Translations under genes and position numbers: made by a program
Assembly (NCBI GenBank): GCA_964536985.1
Contig: CAZIBG010000013.1
Location: forward strand, 1-26,518
Source of the DNA: CAZIBG01 sp964536985
Lineage (GTDB): Bacteria; Patescibacteriota; Saccharimonadia; Saccharimonadales; AWTP1-31
DNA length: 26,518 nucleotides
Reading direction: 5' to 3'
Shown here: in pieces, positions 19,312 through 25,826 of the stretch
How the letters are laid out: the number at the start of each line of letters is the position of its first letter
Position numbering within the stretch: the stretch's first letter is position 1
The notes under the pieces: generated by a model
What the model was told of the DNA's origin: nothing
Seen by the model: the letters and a program-made list of their open reading frames with translations, nothing else
Database searches by the model: none

Positions 19312-19545
19312 TTACTCTAATGCAAGTTTAGTCGCAGTGCCAAGTGCCATGGCGGCTACAACAATTTCGCCAGCTACAATGGCGTTATCTTGTAATACCT
19401 CAAGGGGTGGGGTCTGGGCTATATAGACAGGCTGTAATGACATATCATCGATTGCATCCCTGGCAAGGACAGATGCACAGAAGCCAATCGCACTAAACAG
19501 CAAAACTCCTGCTAATCGTTGATATGATCGTCGCTCATGCCCCAT
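19312..19545 (-). CDS. unknown 77-residue membrane protein
   Basis: Not recognised. It has two hydrophobic stretches (about residues 11-28 with a Cys, and 54-74, Ala-rich), with a polar loop (DAIDDMSLQPVYIAQTPPLEV) that should lie outside. It begins 3 nt after the stop of the preceding gene in the same direction, so they form an operon. A GAG-containing sequence before the ATG may serve as a weak ribosome site. The strong terminator at 19269-19242 closes the unit. Confidence 0.65.
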   Translation of the reverse strand: MGHERRSYQRLAGVLLFSAIGFCASVLARDAIDDMSLQPVYIAQTPPLEVLQDNAIVAGEIVVAAMALGTATKLALE

Positions 19546-19548
19546 GAT

Positions 19549-19842
19549 TTACTCGCTGGTTGAATGTGGTGGATGAGTATAATTCTCTCTTGCTTTGATC
19601 ATACCAGCAAGTCCGAGTAAAGTGCCGCCGATACCTAGCAACAGGTGATCAAACTGCTCAGGAGGCATGATTGCATCACCATGTTCTACAACCAATCGCG
19701 TAGCGTATGCAGCACCGCCAATTGCTAGAACCGTTGACGAGACGCCAACACCGTCGGGAGTGCAATGATCAAGCAGCCATCGAATCGGACCACGTCGTCC
19801 CTGAACTTCTGTTTCCATTGATTCTGGTAGTGTCTCTGCCAT
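19549..19842 (-). CDS. unknown 97-residue protein with two membrane segments
   Basis: Not recognised. The true start is the ATG at 19842, which has AGGAG at ideal distance; a longer frame reaching 19917 runs into tRNA-Ala and is an artefact. The N-terminal ~30 residues are polar (AETLPESMETEVQGRRG), then come two Gly/Ala/Leu-rich hydrophobic segments (about residues 36-53 and 66-83) and a His/Ser-rich end. It lies 30 nt downstream of tRNA-Ala on the same strand and is probably transcribed from the tRNA promoter, followed by the 77-residue gene. Confidence 0.68.
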   Translation of the reverse strand: MAETLPESMETEVQGRRGPIRWLLDHCTPDGVGVSSTVLAIGGAAYATRLVVEHGDAIMPPEQFDHLLLGIGGTLLGLAGMIKARENYTHPPHSTSE

Positions 19843-19872
19843 ATTGACTCCTAATACTTTGTTCGCACATTG

Positions 19873-19949
19873 TGGTGGAGCATAAGGGATTCGAACCCTT
19901 GACCTCTTCCATGCCATGGAAGCGCGCTAGCCAACTGCGCCAATGCCCC
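19873..19949 (-). tRNA. tRNA-Ala(GGC)
   Basis: Minus strand: acceptor GGGGCAT/ATGCTCC (one G-U pair at 2-71 or nearby), discriminator A and encoded CCA. Anticodon stem CTTCC/GGAAG with loop ATGGCAT gives GGC. D-loop GG and T-loop TTCGAAT are canonical. Confidence 0.96.
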
Positions 19950-19973
19950 ATCAGAATCTGCGACGATGCGCAA

Positions 19974-19982
19974 AGTATACCA
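19974..19982 (-). promoter_or_regulatory. extended -10 promoter of tRNA-Ala and the two small genes
   Basis: Minus-strand TGG-TATACT, 24 nt before the tRNA 5' end. No terminator is seen between the tRNA and the gene at 19842. Confidence 0.55.
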
Positions 19983-20004
19983 GAATTAACAGACATGCGT
20001 CTAT

Positions 20005-21186
20005 CTATTCAAAGAAGTCGATGTCACCAATTTCTGGTGGCAGGAAACCTTTATTGTGTTTAAAGTCGGCCTCCCATTTATATCCTTTGCCATAATTTAG
20101 TTCTTTCATGAGTTTGGTCGGGGCATTACGTAGATGAAGTGGTACCGGCAGGTCAGTAAATTCGCGAGCTGTTTGTTGGGCAGCGACCATTGCATCAGCC
20201 ACCACTCGAGATTTTTGGGTTTTGGCCAAAACGCTGGCACAGTGATACAGATTATATTGTGCCTCTGGCATGCCAATCTGTGTTACCGCCTGAAAAGTAC
20301 TGACAGCCAAGGTTAGGGCAGCGGGTGCTGCCAAGCCAATATCTTCTGAGGCAAAAATAACCATTCGGCGGGCCACAAACTTAGGATCTTCGCCGGCCTG
20401 TAATATTCGAGCCATATAGTACAGTGCCGCCGTGGCGTCGCTACCGCGCATCGATTTGATAAATGCGCTGATAAGGTTGTAGTGGTTTTCGCCGTTTTTA
20501 TCGTAACCAGGGATTCGGCGTTGTGCTGCGGTCTGAACGATCTCCTTAGTGATTGGCTTTATCCCCGCCAGCTGGTGGGCAACTTCAAGGTTGCCGAGTG
20601 TTACCCGTCCGTCGCCACCTGATAGTTCTGCTAGCATGTCACGGGCATCTGCCGGTAGTTGTTTCTTGGAAAGACCAAGTTGTTTAGCGGCTCGATCAAT
20701 CAAGATAAGTATGTCCGCCTTGGTTAGGGGTTCCAATACTACTACGCGACTTCTTGAAAGCAATGGTGTAATTATTTCGAAACTAGGATTTTCTGTAGTG
20801 GCACCGATTAACGTAATTGTTCCTTTTTCGATATGAGGCAGAAAGGCGTCTTGCTGGGCCTTATTAAAGCGGTGTATCTCGTCAACAAATAACAGCGTGG
20901 GGGTTTGGAGCCGTTCGTTCTGCTCGGCACGCTCAATGACTTTACGAACATCAGCTACGCCAGATGTTACGGCACTAAGTTCTATCCAGTCGGATCCTGT
21001 TTCTCGAGCGATAATACGGGCCAAGGTGGTTTTGCCACTTCCGGGCGGCCCCCATAAGATTAGGCTGACGGGTTTTTTATTGACGATAATCTCACGGAGC
21101 AGTTTTCCTGTGCCCGTGGCGTGTTCTTGCCCAATAACCTCATCTAGGTTCGATGGCCGTAACTGTTCTGCAAGTGGTGCTCCCAT
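20005..21186 (-). CDS. rarA: replication-associated recombination protein A (AAA+ ATPase)
   Basis: The 393-residue protein matches RarA/MgsA throughout. The opening PLAEQLRPSNLDEVIGQEH is typical, followed by Walker A GPPGSGKT (46-53) and the Walker B/DEIH segment LLFVDEIHRFNKAQQDAFLP. TLIGATTENPSFEI (sensor I) and the C-terminal tetramerisation domain follow, with the signatures SAFIKSMRGSD and ARRMVIFASEDIGLA. Its role is ATP-dependent remodelling at stalled replication forks. The start ATG has no Shine-Dalgarno; TATACT lies 6 nt upstream, so the message is predicted leaderless even for this housekeeping gene. It is divergent from the exported-protein gene at 21268. Confidence 0.96.
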   Translation of the reverse strand: MGAPLAEQLRPSNLDEVIGQEHATGTGKLLREIIVNKKPVSLILWGPPGSGKTTLARIIARETGSDWIELSAVTSGVADVRKVIERAEQNERLQTPTLLFVDEIHRFNKAQQDAFLPHIEKGTITLIGATTENPSFEIITPLLSRSRVVVLEPLTKADILILIDRAAKQLGLSKKQLPADARDMLAELSGGDGRVTLGNLEVAHQLAGIKPITKEIVQTAAQRRIPGYDKNGENHYNLISAFIKSMRGSDATAALYYMARILQAGEDPKFVARRMVIFASEDIGLAAPAALTLAVSTFQAVTQIGMPEAQYNLYHCASVLAKTQKSRVVADAMVAAQQTAREFTDLPVPLHLRNAPTKLMKELNYGKGYKWEADFKHNKGFLPPEIGDIDFFE

Positions 21187-21192
21187 ACAATT

Positions 21193-21198
21193 AGTATA
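21193..21198 (-). promoter_or_regulatory. -10 box, leaderless start of rarA
   Basis: Minus-strand TATACT, 6 nt before the ATG at 21186; no Shine-Dalgarno. Confidence 0.55.
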
Positions 21199-21215
21199 CC
21201 TTGCGGTGGGTAGTA

Positions 21216-21221
21216 TATAAT
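21216..21221 (+). promoter_or_regulatory. -10 box for the exported-protein gene
   Basis: TATAAT; start near 21228 gives a ~40-nt leader with a small GGG/CCC hairpin (21241-21253) and AAGGAAA before the ATG at 21268. Confidence 0.5.
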
Positions 21222-21267
21222 TGGTGTCAAGTAAACATTAGGGGTATTAACCCAAGGAAATAATCAG

Positions 21268-22632
21268 ATGGATCAACAGTCGATCACGCCTCAGCAGCCA
21301 ATACAACCAACCAACGAGCCAATTAACTTGTCAGATCTAGACGGCCCACTTCCATCCGCTCCTGCAGCACCTTTCGCAGTGGTGGATCCTGCTACCCCGG
21401 CAGCACCTGAGGTAGCTTTACCTGGCGCACAGCCGCTTCAGCCCATTGCAACTACACCTCAACCGCAACCCTTACCCGAGCAACCCCAACCACAACCTCA
21501 AGCTGCGCCACAGGTATTTGGTATGCCAACAGGGGCAGCAATGTCCCAAGATCCAGCTGGCCAAATGGGGCAAGCCACTATGGGCGGTGGATCTGTCATG
21601 CCTCCTAAAAAGTCACGCAGTGTACTCAAGATTGCTCTGTTGACCCTGCTTGGTGTAGGCGTCTTGGCTGGTGGTTCGGCAGCGGCATATTTTGGTGTGG
21701 TAGTGCCGAATAAGCCCGAGAATGTACTTAAAGCTGCAGTCATGAATACACTTGAACAGAAAAGTGTAACTGCCAAGATGAATCTTGAGGCTAAGATCAC
21801 AGATGTTCCAGCATTTAAGGCCGAGGCAACTATTAAGTCCGACACAAAGGCCAAGGCCTCATCCATGGATATGAAAGTTACTGTCTCTGGAGTTTCATTA
21901 ACCGGCGAAATGCGATATGTCGATAAAAGTGCCTACATGAAGGTTGGAGATTTTAGTAACATCACTGATTTGGTAGATTCATTTGCTCCCGAGTATGGCT
22001 CGCAAGTAAATAGCATAAACGATAAAGTTGCTGATAAGTGGTACGAAATCGACAGTACAATTATAAAGGAAGCAAATGCTGACTGTGCTCTAGACATTGA
22101 TTCTACTTTAACTGATGCCGACTATGAGCTAATCACTAAGCTCTTTGAAAAATCTCCATTTGTAACAATTGCAAGCACCGCCAACGATACTGTTGATGGT
22201 AAGCCTGCAATAAAGTATGTTCTAAATATAGATAGCAAGAAGAGCGAAAGCTTTATCAAGGGGCTTGACCAAACATCAGTCATCAAAAAGCTTAACGAGT
22301 GCGACAAACAAGCTGGCAGTATCTCCGTTACGGGCGATCAAGATATCACCAAATCTGTTTCAGATGTAGCCGCTTCCGACGCCGAGATCATGCCGATCAC
22401 TATCTGGGTAAACAAAGGCAGTAAGCTCATCACTAAGTTTGCCACCGAAACCACCGATAAGCAGGAAAAAGAAGGCGCAAGCGTTAAGGTTGACATGACT
22501 ATGGACTATGCAAGTGTTTCTATCGCAAAGCCAGAGGGTGCCAAGCCAATTACTACTTTACTGACCGACCTTAAAGATGCATTTCCAACTGAGCCTGTAC
22601 TCGGAGCAAAAATCGAACGGTTAATCCCTTAG
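21268..22632 (+). CDS. anchored exported protein, LppX/LolA-like beta domain (tentative)
   Basis: The 454-residue protein has a Pro/Gln-rich cytoplasmic tail (residues 7-85), then PPKKSRS and one membrane segment (about 119-145). A ~305-residue exported domain follows, rich in alternating Lys/Val/Thr strands. The domain opens with a helix VLKAAVMNTLEQKSVT and long amphipathic strands, as in LppX/LprG- or LolA-like half-barrels that carry lipids; this is a fold guess. Two Cys (273, 345) may form a disulfide. AAGGAAA 8 nt upstream supports the start. The next gene encodes a shorter relative: both show V-x2-A-x3-N-x-L at the start of the domain and a similar strand order at the end. Likely envelope-located. 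Confidence 0.82.
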   Translation: MDQQSITPQQPIQPTNEPINLSDLDGPLPSAPAAPFAVVDPATPAAPEVALPGAQPLQPIATTPQPQPLPEQPQPQPQAAPQVFGMPTGAAMSQDPAGQMGQATMGGGSVMPPKKSRSVLKIALLTLLGVGVLAGGSAAAYFGVVVPNKPENVLKAAVMNTLEQKSVTAKMNLEAKITDVPAFKAEATIKSDTKAKASSMDMKVTVSGVSLTGEMRYVDKSAYMKVGDFSNITDLVDSFAPEYGSQVNSINDKVADKWYEIDSTIIKEANADCALDIDSTLTDADYELITKLFEKSPFVTIASTANDTVDGKPAIKYVLNIDSKKSESFIKGLDQTSVIKKLNECDKQAGSISVTGDQDITKSVSDVAASDAEIMPITIWVNKGSKLITKFATETTDKQEKEGASVKVDMTMDYASVSIAKPEGAKPITTLLTDLKDAFPTEPVLGAKIERLIP

Positions 22633-22653
22633 GGTCTGCGGAGAGTCGTAAGG

Positions 22654-22659
22654 TACAAT
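22654..22659 (+). promoter_or_regulatory. -10 box, leaderless start
   Basis: TACAAT, 6 nt before the ATG at 22666. The AGAGG in between is too close to act as a ribosome site for this ATG. Confidence 0.5.
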
Positions 22660-22665
22660 AGAGGC

Positions 22666-23577
22666 ATGCCAAAACAACAATCTTCTTCATCCGATTCACA
22701 ACTTCCGTTCATCGTTACCAATACGCCACTAGTCCTTTGTATACTCGCTACACTGCTGCTGGCTGGCTCAACAAGAATGTGGTGGAGTAAGGTCCACGAC
22801 AGCCCTCGACGAGTATTTAGCGCTATGCTTAGCAATAACCTGTCTACCGTTGGTGTTACCAGGCAGACACTGTCTAACGATTCCACCAATTTGGATAAGA
22901 GCGAGCAAATCAGCTTTGTGCCGCCCTATGCTGTCAGGTCACTGATTACTGTTTCACAAGAAGAGGGCACAAGTAAGAGTTCGGTTGTTACCGAAACTAT
23001 AGGTACGCTTGCTAACGATTATAGTCGTTACGTAAATATAGAGACGAATCAGAAGAGTGCCAGCGGCAAAGAACTCAACTATAGTTCAGTCGAAGGCATG
23101 TGGGGAAAATCTGGAATTGCTAATGGTCAGGCGCAGTATTTCCAGCAGTCAATCTTGGGATTGGTTCCTTTTGCGAACTTAGACGCCAAAACTCGCGACT
23201 CAGTCCTCAATCTTTTGGTAGCCAAAGAAGCCTATATTGTTGACTACTCAAAGGTAAAACCTCTGCGAACTAATGGTAAGTCCGCTTTAGTCTACCCCGT
23301 TAAGGTTGATGCAGCCCGATATGTTGCAGTTCTTAAAGCACTTGGCAAAGGAACTGGCATAGGAGATCTCCCAGAGCTTAACGCCAATGATTATTCCGGC
23401 CAGCCGCCAATCGAAATTTCGATAACAGTCGACAAGCTCTCTAGGCATGTTCTAGAAGTGAGCTATGGCCAACAAGTAGAGAAGTACACATCTTATGGCC
23501 TGAATACTCCAGTTGCTACACCGAGCAAAACCATTTCAATCGATGACCTTCAGCAAAAGGTTCAAGAGATTCAATAA
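22666..23577 (+). CDS. anchored exported protein, paralogue of the preceding gene
   Basis: The 303-residue protein has a Ser-rich N-terminus, one membrane segment (about residues 19-36) and an exported domain. The first helix (RRVFSAMLSNNLSTVGVT) lines up with VLKAAVMNTLEQKSVT of the upstream protein, and its end (EISITVDKLSRHVLEVSY, later PSKTISIDDL) lines up with TIWVNKGSKLITKF and the PITTLLTDL tail. A tandem duplication followed by divergence is inferred. It lacks the proline-rich tail and the two Cys. It starts 33 nt after the upstream stop, with its own -10, and the alpha/beta hydrolase gene begins 2 nt after its stop, so it heads the operon towards murF. Confidence 0.82.
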   Translation: MPKQQSSSSDSQLPFIVTNTPLVLCILATLLLAGSTRMWWSKVHDSPRRVFSAMLSNNLSTVGVTRQTLSNDSTNLDKSEQISFVPPYAVRSLITVSQEEGTSKSSVVTETIGTLANDYSRYVNIETNQKSASGKELNYSSVEGMWGKSGIANGQAQYFQQSILGLVPFANLDAKTRDSVLNLLVAKEAYIVDYSKVKPLRTNGKSALVYPVKVDAARYVAVLKALGKGTGIGDLPELNANDYSGQPPIEISITVDKLSRHVLEVSYGQQVEKYTSYGLNTPVATPSKTISIDDLQQKVQEIQ

Positions 23578-23579
23578 TT

Positions 23580-24332
23580 ATGGCACAGGTGGTTGTCGAT
23601 GGTCTGATGACCAATTATGTTTCTGTAGGTAAGGGCAAAACAGTTGTTATGCTTCATGGCTGGGGCGATACAAGTAGTACGTTTGCTGGACTTACCGCAG
23701 AATTATCCAAAAAGTACAAGGTGGTAGCTGTTGACCTACCGGGATTTGGCAAGACCCAGGCTCCAGGGCAAGCCTGGACATTGGACGATTATGCATCTTT
23801 CGTTAGCGCATTCCTTAGTAAAATATCGGTCAAGCCCTACACCTTAGTTGGTCATTCTAACGGTGGAGCAATTGCTATCCGCGCGCTGTCCAGTCACGTC
23901 ATTAGTACCGATCGCCTGGTGCTCCTTGCCTCAGCTGGCATTAGAGGGCAATATAATGGTCGCAATAAAGTATTGCGCATGGTGGCAAAGACAGGAAAGC
24001 TGCTGACTAAGCCGTTGCCTCGCAGCGTTCAAAAACGACTTAGAACTAAGATGTACCAGACAGTAGGTTCGGATATGTTAGTGGCTGAACACCTGCAGGA
24101 AACTTTTAAGAACATAGTATCTGACGATGTGCGAGCAGAGGCCGCTAGCATACAAGTCAAAACTCTACTGGTTTATGGAAATAATGACTCTGCTACACCT
24201 CCGAGTTACGGCCACATGCTAAAAGATCAGCTCCCTCACGGAACGTTACACATCATTAAAGACGCTGGGCATTTTGTACATCACGATTCACAGCTACAGG
24301 TCTCCGACTACATAATGGAGTTTTTATCATGA
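23580..24332 (+). CDS. alpha/beta-fold hydrolase
   Basis: The 250-residue protein has the complete alpha/beta hydrolase set: oxyanion strand-loop LHGWGD (25-30), VDLPGFGKT, nucleophile elbow GHSNGG with S93, acid D203 in YGNNDSATP, and H231 in DAGHFVHHD. A basic cap region (about 128-158, KTGKLLTKPLPRSVQKRLRTK) may face the membrane. No signal peptide. The ATG follows the preceding stop by 2 nt and has no clear ribosome site, so translation is coupled; its last 4 nt overlap the murF-like gene. The context suggests a task in cell-wall precursor or lipid-carrier metabolism, but the substrate cannot be read from the sequence. Confidence 0.93.
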   Translation: MAQVVVDGLMTNYVSVGKGKTVVMLHGWGDTSSTFAGLTAELSKKYKVVAVDLPGFGKTQAPGQAWTLDDYASFVSAFLSKISVKPYTLVGHSNGGAIAIRALSSHVISTDRLVLLASAGIRGQYNGRNKVLRMVAKTGKLLTKPLPRSVQKRLRTKMYQTVGSDMLVAEHLQETFKNIVSDDVRAEAASIQVKTLLVYGNNDSATPPSYGHMLKDQLPHGTLHIIKDAGHFVHHDSQLQVSDYIMEFLS

Positions 24333-25765
24333 GAGAACTATTAAGTATCTATTCACCACGACTCGCCACTTATTTGGTGTATATGCTCCAAAATGTTGAA
24401 TACGAAGTTAACCCATACTTGGCGTGGTTCTGGCGCACCAAAGATTTTAATACCGTAATGTATCGCCGAACTCTAGAGCGCACCAAGGCAGCAAAAACAC
24501 TTGTAGCAATAATTCGACTTGGTATTGTTTTGCAGCTTGTAGCCGGCGCGTATGTTGTCTACAACGGTTACTCGGATCAGAGTACATCTCAAGTTCTAAA
24601 AGGTTTAATCATTATACTTAGCTACCCAGTGGTCTGGGCTCATCTAATTACATTACCGCTCCTCTTGGGTCGAGCACTTATTATCAAGCCACGACATAAA
24701 CGACTTGTCGCGAAGTCTACAAAGATCTTCAAAGACCATCCCGCAGTAGTCATAGCTGTGGCTGGTAGTTACGGTAAGACTACTGTTAAAGAGCTACTGC
24801 TAACTATCCTTGCAGAGGGAAAACAAGTCGCCGCTACGCCTGCAAATAAGAATGTTGCAGTTTCGCATGCTCGCTTTGCTCATAAATTAACCGGTAACGA
24901 AGACATCTTGGTTATTGAGTATGGCGAAGGACAGCCAGGAGATGTAGCTAAATTTGCCAAAACTACTCGTCCGGACATTGGAGTTATTACGGGTCTTGCC
25001 CCTGCGCATTTAGACAAATACAAGACGCTCGAATCTGCTGCAAAAGATATCATGTCACTTGCAAGCTTTGTTAAGCCAGAGGCTTTGTATGTAAATGCCG
25101 ACTCAGAACCATTGCATCCTTACATCAAGGACGAATATACCTCCTATACATCTAAATCTGTCGCCGGTTGGAAGGTGAGCGACATACAACTAGAAGTTGA
25201 TGGTACTAGTTTTAAGATGCAGAAAGGCAAGCGTAAACTAGCATTGCAGACTAAGCTAGTTGGCCGACACCTTATTGGTCCTGTTGCATTGTGTGTAGCC
25301 ATCGCTGCAGATATGGGGCTTACCGATCAGCAGATTACTGACGGTGTTGCCAAGACTGAACCATTTGAGCATCGCATGCAACCACGACTTCTTGCTGGTG
25401 GCTGGATTATCGACGACACCTATAATGGCAACCTGGAAGGGATCAGAGCAGGACTTGGCTTACTATCCGATCTAACGGCAAAACGTAAGGTCTATGTTAC
25501 TCCCGGTTTAGTAGATCAAGGTAAAGAATCTAACCGCGTACATGAAGAAGTTGGAGTACTGATAGCTCAAGCCAATCCCAACAAAGTTGTACTTATGAAG
25601 AACTCGGCTACTGAATCAATAAAAAAAGGATTAAAGACATCAAACTACGATGGGGAGTTAATTGTCGAAGACGATCCTTTGAACTTTTACAGTAACCTTG
25701 ACCAGTTTATCGCAGTCGGAGATGTAGTGCTGATGCAGAACGATTGGACTGACAATTACAATTAA
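24329..25765 (+). CDS. murF: membrane-anchored MurF-like Mur ligase
   Basis: The 478-residue protein has the Mur-ligase ATP-binding loop AGSYGKTTVKELL (about 146-158) and ATPANKNVAVSHA. It also has the acidic motif VIEYGEG and the motif GLAPAHLDKYKTLESAAKDI, with the lysine expected to be carbamylated. The central/C-terminal domains end with DDTYNGNLEGIRAGL, a MurF-type motif. MurF adds D-Ala-D-Ala to the UDP-MurNAc tripeptide. Unlike classic MurF, the first ~120 residues are not the UDP-binding domain but a region with two membrane segments (about 57-79 and 91-117). The gene overlaps the hydrolase gene by 4 nt (ATGA type), and ddl, which makes D-Ala-D-Ala, follows, supporting a MurF role. 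Substrate recognition without domain 1 is an open point. Confidence 0.88.
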   Translation: MRELLSIYSPRLATYLVYMLQNVEYEVNPYLAWFWRTKDFNTVMYRRTLERTKAAKTLVAIIRLGIVLQLVAGAYVVYNGYSDQSTSQVLKGLIIILSYPVVWAHLITLPLLLGRALIIKPRHKRLVAKSTKIFKDHPAVVIAVAGSYGKTTVKELLLTILAEGKQVAATPANKNVAVSHARFAHKLTGNEDILVIEYGEGQPGDVAKFAKTTRPDIGVITGLAPAHLDKYKTLESAAKDIMSLASFVKPEALYVNADSEPLHPYIKDEYTSYTSKSVAGWKVSDIQLEVDGTSFKMQKGKRKLALQTKLVGRHLIGPVALCVAIAADMGLTDQQITDGVAKTEPFEHRMQPRLLAGGWIIDDTYNGNLEGIRAGLGLLSDLTAKRKVYVTPGLVDQGKESNRVHEEVGVLIAQANPNKVVLMKNSATESIKKGLKTSNYDGELIVEDDPLNFYSNLDQFIAVGDVVLMQNDWTDNYN

Positions 25766-25783
25766 TTGCCATTAATTGTAATT
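25754..25783 (+). repeat. perfect 13-bp inverted repeat at the end of murF
   Basis: AATTACAATTAAT/ATTAATTGTAATT with loop TGCC. The left arm encodes the last codons and the stop. The A/T-only stem without a T run makes it a weak terminator; the right arm contains the ddl -35 box. Confidence 0.75.
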
Positions 25784-25804
25784 TCAGACAAATCTAGCTA
25801 TACT
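25776..25804 (+). promoter_or_regulatory. promoter of ddl
   Basis: TTGTAA (25776-25781), 17-nt spacer, TATACT (25799-25804). Start near 25811; AGGAG at 25817-25821 precedes the ATG. Confidence 0.6.
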
Positions 25805-25826
25805 TCTCTTATTAACAGGAGTTGTC

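Noticed and set aside
19182..19334. 50-codon ORF from ATG 19182 (MISAYRAYQRR...)
   Set aside because: It begins within the -10 box of the predicted promoter, reads through two terminator hairpins and runs into the opposite gene; composition looks non-coding.
19843..19917. N-terminal extension of the 97-residue gene into tRNA-Ala
   Set aside because: The extension translates the tRNA 3' half; the ATG at 19842 has a proper AGGAG and is the real start.
19872..20063. Plus-strand 63-residue ORF across the tRNA-Ala locus
   Set aside because: Antisense of tRNA-Ala (GFEPLTSSM-type artefact).
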